A stretch of DNA of 6,092 bases from Methanohalobium sp046546175 (lineage in GTDB: Archaea; Halobacteriota; Methanosarcinia; Methanosarcinales; Methanosarcinaceae). Below, piece by piece: positions 1-3,942 of the stretch. The stretch spans positions 1 through 6,092 of the forward strand of contig NZ_JBKGYF010000097.1 of the NCBI RefSeq assembly GCF_046546175.1, given 5' to 3'. The translations under genes were made by a program, and so were the position numbers. Below the pieces are notes generated by a model. The model saw nothing but the letters and a program-made list of their open reading frames with translations, was not told the DNA's origin and did not search any database. Within the stretch, counting starts at the first letter, position 1. Each line of letters opens with the position of its first letter.

Positions 1-1
1 C

Positions 2-169
2 ACCTATATTCCTGATAGCTCTATCACTTGTTCGGTGTGTGACTGCAAGAATCAGGACTCCAACTGCTATCAATGCAATGGACGTTGTAACTGGTGAACT
101 GAACAGTTCAGTTTGCAGGAAAGAGATTACGAAAGTGGGGCAACAGGGGTACGTGAAAGCCAACGGTTT
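2..169 (-). pseudogene. Fragment of a membrane protein, probably UppP-like (undecaprenyl-diphosphatase), cut at its 5' side and running off the window
   Basis: Read on the minus strand, this is a 56-codon open stretch with no ATG or GTG. It starts just after an in-frame TAG (170-172) and runs out of the window at position 1. The peptide has an FVISFLQTELFSSP stretch, then a hydrophobic helix (SIALIAVGVLILAV), then a basic loop (THRTSDRAIRN). This order matches the middle of UppP/BacA, where a short helix after an I-P-A/T motif is followed by LF..P, a membrane helix with a central Gly, and an Arg-rich loop before the second half. UppP dephosphorylates the polyprenyl-pyrophosphate carrier at the membrane. 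Compared with bacterial UppP, the loop before LFSSP looks about four residues short. The N-terminal third, with its catalytic motif, is absent upstream; instead a 17-bp inverted repeat begins at 172. I see coding character and infer the family from pattern memory only. It may be a decayed or insertion-truncated gene, or another small membrane protein using a TTG start at 161-163. Confidence 0.42.
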
Positions 170-171
170 CT

Positions 172-403
172 ACAGCCTGTCCGACAATTAATGTTAAAGC
201 AGATATATTCTACAAAGGGTTTTACCAAGTAACATAAATTATTAGTCCTAATCATTCATCTTATATCTGGCGGCATCAGCCAGGTTTGGTCTTTGGTTGA
301 TTGAATGAACGCCATGTTAATAAATTAATTAACCTATAATTCATATTTATTTATCTAATAGATAAAAAGTAAATTGATAGTATTGGATTGTCGGACAGCC
401 TGT
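172..403. repeat. Inverted-repeat-bounded 232-bp segment, MITE-like
   Basis: The left arm at 172-188 reads ACAGCCTGTCCGACAAT. The right arm at 387-403 is its reverse complement except for one base (ACAGGCTGTCCGACAAT). Sixteen of 17 positions match in inverted orientation, which is far from chance at this spacing. The segment between them has no convincing gene. It is AT-rich on the right and carries nested stem-loops on the left. The layout is what a MITE or an internally deleted insertion sequence would show. I could not find a convincing target-site duplication outside the arms (left flank ends ggtttct, right flank begins ttagcc), so mobility is inferred. A pair of inverted protein-binding sites is the alternative. 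The left arm abuts the point where the UppP-like frame stops. Confidence 0.5.
252..308 (+). other. Nested stem-loop inside the inverted-repeat segment
   Basis: TCATTCA (252-258) pairs with TGAATGA (302-308). Inside this, 275-284 can pair with 292-301 as a ten-pair helix if three G-U pairs are allowed, leaving a seven-base loop. A competing five-pair stem is CTGGC (267-271) with GCCAG (279-283). The G-U pairs work only in the plus-strand transcript. This could be secondary structure typical of MITE interiors or a small structured RNA. No known RNA family is recognised. Confidence 0.25.
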
Positions 404-408
404 TTAGC

Positions 409-426
409 CAAGTGATAGTTCACTTG
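409..426. repeat. Perfect 7-bp inverted repeat upstream of the DUF4139 gene
   Basis: CAAGTGA (409-415), a four-base spacer TAGT, and TCACTTG (420-426) form a perfect dyad just outside the right arm of the 172-403 segment. It lies 112 bases before the ATG of the DUF4139 gene. It could be an operator or a short hairpin. No T-tract follows closely enough to make it a good terminator. Confidence 0.3.
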
Positions 427-497
427 ATGATTTTATCCAAAATTTAATGAAATTACCTGAAAACAGTGTTAGGTATCAACCTAACAAAACAACTATT

Positions 498-505
498 TTT
501 TTATA
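498..505 (+). promoter_or_regulatory. Candidate TATA box for the DUF4139 gene
   Basis: TTTTTATA lies about 33 bases before the chosen ATG at 538. An archaeal start point some 25 bases downstream would give a very short leader, which agrees with the absence of a real GGAGG-type ribosome binding site before the ATG. The region is AT-rich, so this is only a candidate. Confidence 0.25.
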
Positions 506-537
506 GTTCACTGCATGAATTGTATATTGGGATACAT

Positions 538-1980
538 ATGAAAGGTAATATTAAAAAATCAATACTAAGTGTTGCGTTAATAGCATTGCTGGCAATATCA
601 ATAACGATACAGGTTTACGGTGCTTCTGATGAAAAGGTTGAGGATTACATGATATATAATTCCCATCAGGGAGCAGTTGTAGAAAAACAAGTATCTATGG
701 ATTTAGAAGATGAGACACAGTGGGTATCCATCGATACTCCCAGTTCATTTGATACTGATAGGCTCAGTTTATCAGAATCAAATATCGAACTTGAGTCGTT
801 AAACACAGAAAATGTTGAAGTTGAAGAAATCAAATTAAACACAGCCAATGGTTTTGAGGATAATCTTGGTGAAGAGATAACTGTTGTTTTCCCATCTGGT
901 CAAAACATCACAGGGGAATTAGTCCGTACTGAGGGAATGAACATTGTAATGGATACAGATGAAGGAATATCCTATATAAACAGAGAAAATATCAACCGCA
1001 TGATTAAAGAAAATGAGAGTGCTCCTAGTGTCGAAGCAAAAATAAGAGCTCAGACAGAAGGTACTTACGATTTTAAACTTAGATACAGGATTGAAGGAGT
1101 GACTTGGAATCCTTCATATGAACTCACGTTGGATGATAGAGTTCAATCTGAAAGCGATTTCGAAGGAGATATTGTAATACAAAACCCAAGTGGTAAAATA
1201 TTGGATGGACAAATAAACCTGATATCTGGTGATGTTAGAAGTGGTAGAGTTATTTTACCTGAATATGAGGACTCTATGAGTTCGGGTGCTGATGCAATCA
1301 AGTCCTCCATATTCGATGAAACCCAGAAAGTAGGAAGAGTGAATCTTTATAACTTGGGATTGCAAACCATTGATTCCTACAGTCAAAAATCTATCAGTTA
1401 TATGAGCGGTACGGTTGATACAGATGTTAGCTACGTCTACAAGGGTTCGGCTCATAGTGACCATACCAGAAACGTATCTAAACAGCTAACGTTTGAAAAC
1501 AATATGAAGGACCTTCCAGAGGGTAGAATAGGTATATACCGCGATTATAATGGTTCGAAAATCATGGTGGGCAGTGATTCCGTAGAAAGAACTGCAGAAG
1601 GTGACGATGTAGAAATAAATCTCGGAAAATCATATGATATTGAAGGTAATACAAAGGTTTTAGATGAACAGGTGAACCAGAATAATGTTACAAGGGATAT
1701 TAACATCACCATTACAAACCATGCAGATGAGACAAAAGAAGTTACTGTGGAACATCAATGGATTAATGGAGAGGTAATTAATACTAATGTTGAACCTACC
1801 GAAACACTTGTTGACAAAGTTATATGGGATATAGAAGTTGATGCCAACAGTGAGAAGCAGATCAATTTCAAATCCATTGAACAGAAATTTGATTCCAGGG
1901 TTAAAGGGAGAGAGACCAGCAGTACTGATGTAGTAAGTGGCTCTGAATCTGCAAGCGGTAGTGTATCAGTGGAGAGATAA
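538..1980 (+). CDS. Exported DUF4139 domain-containing protein
   Basis: The 480-residue product starts with a basic N-terminus (MKGNIKK), a hydrophobic core at about residues 8-26 and a likely cleavage near VYGA-SD (27-30), so it is probably exported. The frame is open back to a GTG at 466, but ATG 538 is chosen because the signal peptide begins there. The first mature region (about 33-100) is a beta-rich acidic domain. Residues about 110-155 look like a small barrel with the pattern VVFPSGQNITGEL...GMNIVMDTDEG. The DUF4139 core follows, with its signature VTWNPSYEL near 188-196, then DIVIQN..GK..DGQINLISGDV (210-233), and a C-terminal strand repeat ITITNHADETKEVTVEH (about 389-405). The tail is Ser-rich with no visible membrane anchor. 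DUF4139 proteins have no settled function; some bacterial members are called mucoidy-inhibitor-like. Unlike many of those, this one has no long coiled coil. Family assignment is fairly secure; role unknown. Confidence 0.88.
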   Translation: MKGNIKKSILSVALIALLAISITIQVYGASDEKVEDYMIYNSHQGAVVEKQVSMDLEDETQWVSIDTPSSFDTDRLSLSESNIELESLNTENVEVEEIKLNTANGFEDNLGEEITVVFPSGQNITGELVRTEGMNIVMDTDEGISYINRENINRMIKENESAPSVEAKIRAQTEGTYDFKLRYRIEGVTWNPSYELTLDDRVQSESDFEGDIVIQNPSGKILDGQINLISGDVRSGRVILPEYEDSMSSGADAIKSSIFDETQKVGRVNLYNLGLQTIDSYSQKSISYMSGTVDTDVSYVYKGSAHSDHTRNVSKQLTFENNMKDLPEGRIGIYRDYNGSKIMVGSDSVERTAEGDDVEINLGKSYDIEGNTKVLDEQVNQNNVTRDINITITNHADETKEVTVEHQWINGEVINTNVEPTETLVDKVIWDIEVDANSEKQINFKSIEQKFDSRVKGRETSSTDVVSGSESASGSVSVER

Positions 1981-1981
1981 G

Positions 1982-2011
1982 CAGGTTATTAGAACCTGTT
2001 TTCGATTTTTT
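1982..2011 (+). terminator. Hairpin plus T-tract terminator after the DUF4139 gene
   Basis: CAGGTT (1982-1987) and AACCTG (1993-1998) form a perfect six-pair stem with a five-base loop, starting one base after the stop codon. TTTT follows directly (1999-2002), and a run of six T (2006-2011) comes after that. T-rich tracts alone are enough to terminate archaeal RNA polymerase, and the hairpin strengthens the case. It separates the DUF4139 gene from the AIM24 gene. Confidence 0.7.
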
Positions 2012-2014
2012 ATT

Positions 2015-2027
2015 AAATATTTATAAT
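2015..2027 (+). promoter_or_regulatory. Candidate TATA region for the AIM24-family gene
   Basis: AAATATTTATAAT lies about 68-80 bases before the ATG at 2095, directly after the upstream terminator. An archaeal start point about 25 bases downstream would leave a leader of some 45 bases containing the ribosome binding site. A second TATA-like stretch at 2043-2054 is possible, so the exact box is uncertain. Confidence 0.3.
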
Positions 2028-2081
2028 AAACATACACTAAAGCATAAATTTATGAATTTGTACAAAATATAAATAATAGTC

Positions 2082-2086
2082 AGGAG
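2082..2086 (+). promoter_or_regulatory. Ribosome binding site of the AIM24-family gene
   Basis: AGGAG ends eight bases before ATG 2095, the usual spacing. It is the only strong Shine-Dalgarno sequence at the expected distance from a start codon in this window, and it fixes this start. Confidence 0.75.
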
Positions 2087-2094
2087 AAGTTATA

Positions 2095-2796
2095 ATGACC
2101 AACTATACTGTAAATGAATTTATTGAACAGACAAAACAATCCGACCATTCAGAAGAAAAATTCGGATTAGAACGTGGTAGAATCCTAATTGCAAACCTTG
2201 AAAATGATAAAGTATGGGCTAAAACCGGCTCCATGATTGCATACCATGGTGATATTAAGTTTGAAAGAGAGGGTATTACTGAACATGGAATCAGTAAACT
2301 TTTGAAAAGTAAACTTACAGGTGAAGAAATGGAACTCATGAAAGCCCAGGGTACTGGTCAAGCATACTTTGCAGAGGATGGTAAAAAAATATCTATCATT
2401 GATTTAAAAGGTGAATCAATTACTGTCAATTCAAATGACCTTTTGGCTTTTGAAGATGGTCTTGACTGGGATGTACATTCCATGAAAAGTATCGCTGGAG
2501 CAGTTTCAGGCGGACTTTTCAATGTTAAGGTTGAAGGTGAAGGAATGGTTGCAATAACTACTCATTATGATCCGCTAACATTTAAAGTTAGTAAAGATAA
2601 ACCAATATATACCGATCCAGATACAACTGTTGCATGGTCAGAAAATCTTAATCCTAGCATAAATACCGATGTATCATTCAAAACATTCATTGGTCGTGAA
2701 AGCGGTGAATCCATTCAGATGAAATTTGAAGGCGATGGGTTTGTGGTAGTTCAACCATATGAGGAAATATACTACAATAGTGTTGGTAATCAGTAA
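2095..2796 (+). CDS. AIM24 family protein
   Basis: The 233-residue product has no signal peptide or membrane helix and is predicted cytoplasmic. Most of it (about 25-222) fits the AIM24 (former DUF124) beta-sandwich family. The early motif WAKTGSMIAYHGDIKFE is at 41-57, the central YFAEDGKKISIIDLKGE and LLAFEDGLDW at 91-125, a Gly-rich turn AGAVSGGLFNVKVEGEG at 134-150, and the late repeat-like strands TTVAWSENLNPSI and FEGDGFVVVQPYEE at 177-224. The length is usual for prokaryotic members. The name comes from yeast Aim24, which helps keep inner-membrane complexes in mitochondria; the prokaryotic role is not established. The gene is separated from the DUF4139 gene by a terminator and is probably transcribed alone. 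Its last seven bases overlap the 3' end of the convergent TspO-like gene. Confidence 0.9.
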   Translation: MTNYTVNEFIEQTKQSDHSEEKFGLERGRILIANLENDKVWAKTGSMIAYHGDIKFEREGITEHGISKLLKSKLTGEEMELMKAQGTGQAYFAEDGKKISIIDLKGESITVNSNDLLAFEDGLDWDVHSMKSIAGAVSGGLFNVKVEGEGMVAITTHYDPLTFKVSKDKPIYTDPDTTVAWSENLNPSINTDVSFKTFIGRESGESIQMKFEGDGFVVVQPYEEIYYNSVGNQ

Positions 2797-3608
2797 TTAA
2801 ACACTATCTCTTCCTTTTTTGAGGTCAAAATATATGCTTCAGCAAGAAGCAATAAGGTAATACTAATTATTGTTGTAGCAATAATCACAGGATATTGGGT
2901 TCCAAAGCCTTCAGATGATACGTGCTTCAGCAAAATTCCTGCATATGCCCAAATAATAACAAGCCCGTAAGCTACATCTCTGTTTTTAATCATTGTCACG
3001 GTTGTAATTGTAAGCCCTACAGCAAGTATCACAACTGTCCAAATAACCTCCGATAAACCGAACCAATCCCATCCGATGCTTACTAGAAGTACATTTGCGT
3101 TCGCAATGGTTGCTATAGTAATCCATCCAAAATATACACTGAATGGAAGCCTGATGAAGAGATAATCTTTTGTAGAGAACCTTTTATTAGTTGTCAATCT
3201 ATTTATCAGTATCAAGCAAATTAGTATTACAACGATTAATAGCATGGTTAATGGAATTTTGTAATAATGCCATGAGAAAACCCAAGTTGCGTTGGCTATA
3301 GATGATACCGAGAATAATATTCCAATCTTATTGAATAGTTCAGTTTTGGATTTTTTTGTGTTATTCCGAAAAAGTCCAACATGGTAAAGTGTATATCCTG
3401 CTAGCAATAGGTATATGAGCCCCCATATTGAAAAGGTCAGACCTGCCGGTGCAAAGAGGTTAGGAAAGGAATCTGAAACTTGCCCAGTGGTTACTTCATT
3501 GATTGGCAGAATATTGGCCAGCACATTTACAATTAACATTGTCATAAAGGTCAATACCACGATAACCTTGACCAATGCGGTCGTTTTTCCATATAGTACC
3601 CCCATCAT
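2790..3608 (-). CDS. Polytopic membrane protein of the TspO/MBR (tryptophan-rich sensory protein) superfamily, long form
   Basis: The product is about 272 residues from ATG 3606-3608. A second ATG follows at once (3603-3605), and the frame is open further back to a TTG at 3630-3632. No Shine-Dalgarno sequence decides between them; the ATG pair puts a short basic N-terminus before the first helix and is preferred. About eight hydrophobic segments can be seen. The diagnostic stretch FAPAGLTFSIWGLIYLLLAG lies near residues 55-75 and resembles the P-x-x-x-F-x-x-W-x-x-x-Y motif of TspO proteins. Other segments carry ANATWVFSWHYYKIP, RLPFSVYFGWITIA, GWDWFG and IIWAYAGILLKH. Eight Trp residues are spread through helices and loops, as in this family. 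Classical TspO has about 160 residues and five helices and binds porphyrins or sterol-like ligands; this is the longer variant common in bacteria and archaea, whose ligand is unknown. It is convergent with the AIM24 gene, overlaps it by 7 bp, and is divergent from the kinase gene. Confidence 0.8.
   Translation of the reverse strand: MMGVLYGKTTALVKVIVVLTFMTMLIVNVLANILPINEVTTGQVSDSFPNLFAPAGLTFSIWGLIYLLLAGYTLYHVGLFRNNTKKSKTELFNKIGILFSVSSIANATWVFSWHYYKIPLTMLLIVVILICLILINRLTTNKRFSTKDYLFIRLPFSVYFGWITIATIANANVLLVSIGWDWFGLSEVIWTVVILAVGLTITTVTMIKNRDVAYGLVIIWAYAGILLKHVSSEGFGTQYPVIIATTIISITLLLLAEAYILTSKKEEIVFNY
2815..2820 (+). terminator. T-tract, possible terminator of the AIM24 gene
   Basis: A run of six T preceded by the pyrimidine-rich stretch CTATCTCTTCC lies about 19 bases after the AIM24 stop. 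It sits inside the 3' coding end of the opposite-strand gene, encoding its KKEE tail. There is no hairpin. Archaeal polymerase can stop at such tracts, so this is plausible but weak. Confidence 0.3.
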
Positions 3609-3658
3609 AATATATACAAACTCTGCAATCAAAAGTAATAAAAGTTTTCTTAGTTCAG

Positions 3659-3670
3659 ATATATCTAAAA
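3659..3670 (-). promoter_or_regulatory. Candidate TATA region for the TspO-like gene
   Basis: Read on the minus strand this is TTTTAGATATAT, about 50 bases before the preferred ATG at 3608. It would put the transcript start near 3635 and leave a leader of roughly 25 bases. It is a candidate in an AT-rich region. Confidence 0.3.
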
Positions 3671-3788
3671 TATTTTCTCTTATTTACGTCATTACTATTC
3701 AATTAAACCAATTTTTTAGTGTTTCATGTAACGATGAAAACATCAAAGGCAATAATATATTCTATTAAGGATTTAACCCATATTACTG

Positions 3789-3865
3789 ACTAAAAACTGC
3801 AACATACTAAATATTGCTTAATGTTTTTGATATAAACAATAATTTATCAAAATGACTAAATACTG
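3789..3865 (+). repeat. Three copies of an 11-bp direct motif, consensus ACTAAATAYTG
   Basis: The copies are ACTAAAAACTG (3789-3799), ACTAAATATTG (3806-3816) and ACTAAATACTG (3855-3865). The first and third are preceded by TG. Spacings between starts are 17 and 49 bases. They lie 80-150 bases before the kinase ATG and flank a TATA-like stretch at 3829-3836. They could be binding sites for a regulator of the kinase or the TspO-like gene. The region is AT-rich, so chance similarity is possible. Confidence 0.35.
3829..3836 (+). promoter_or_regulatory. Candidate TATA box for the PAS histidine kinase gene
   Basis: GATATAAA, preceded by five T, would place a transcript start near 3860. That leaves the GGGGG run (3901-3905) and the whole upstream in-frame extension of the kinase inside the transcript. 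Assignment rests on sequence resemblance only. Confidence 0.3.
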
Positions 3866-3942
3866 ATTTACTCATAAATGGTACTGATTTTTGATATTCA
3901 GGGGGCTTCAAAATATCCGATAATTTATTAAATTCACTCTAT

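Larger units (their letters stand above)
3609..3942. other. Divergent intergenic region between the TspO-like and kinase genes
   Basis: These 334 bases separate two genes pointing away from each other. I see a candidate promoter for each side, three copies of an 11-bp motif at 3789-3865, a direct repeat TACTGATTT at 3861-3869 and 3882-3890 (21 bp apart, about two helical turns), a GGGGG run at 3901-3905, and apparent kinase coding sequence from 3895 on. I find no RNA gene in the stretch and no convincing separate protein gene. Confidence 0.5.

Noticed and set aside
160..415. Target-site duplication flanking the 172-403 segment
   Set aside because: The bases just outside the two arms do not match each other over a convincing length. 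Only a GTTT at 166-169 and 402-405 is shared, and the right copy overlaps the repeat arm.
466..537. GTG-started N-terminal extension of the DUF4139 gene (24 extra residues)
   Set aside because: A standard signal peptide begins at ATG 538. The extra residues would precede it and look like translated intergenic DNA, with no ribosome binding site.
666..1464. Minus-strand open frames opposite the DUF4139 gene (666-848 and 1255-1464)
   Set aside because: They are antisense shadows of a gene with clear family motifs and have no family signature or ribosome binding site of their own.
2103..2339. Minus-strand open frame opposite the AIM24 gene
   Set aside because: The AIM24 reading has family motifs and a strong ribosome binding site. 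The opposite frame is Ser-rich, as expected of an antisense reading.
3609..3632. TTG-started extension of the TspO-like protein (8 extra residues)
   Set aside because: Two ATG codons follow directly downstream, the extension has no ribosome binding site, and the family usually has a short N-terminus before the first helix. It is not fully excluded.
3415..3768. 117-codon plus-strand open frame opposite the TspO-like gene
   Set aside because: It is mostly antisense to a well-supported membrane protein gene, its composition mirrors that gene, and its tail is low-complexity AT-rich translation.
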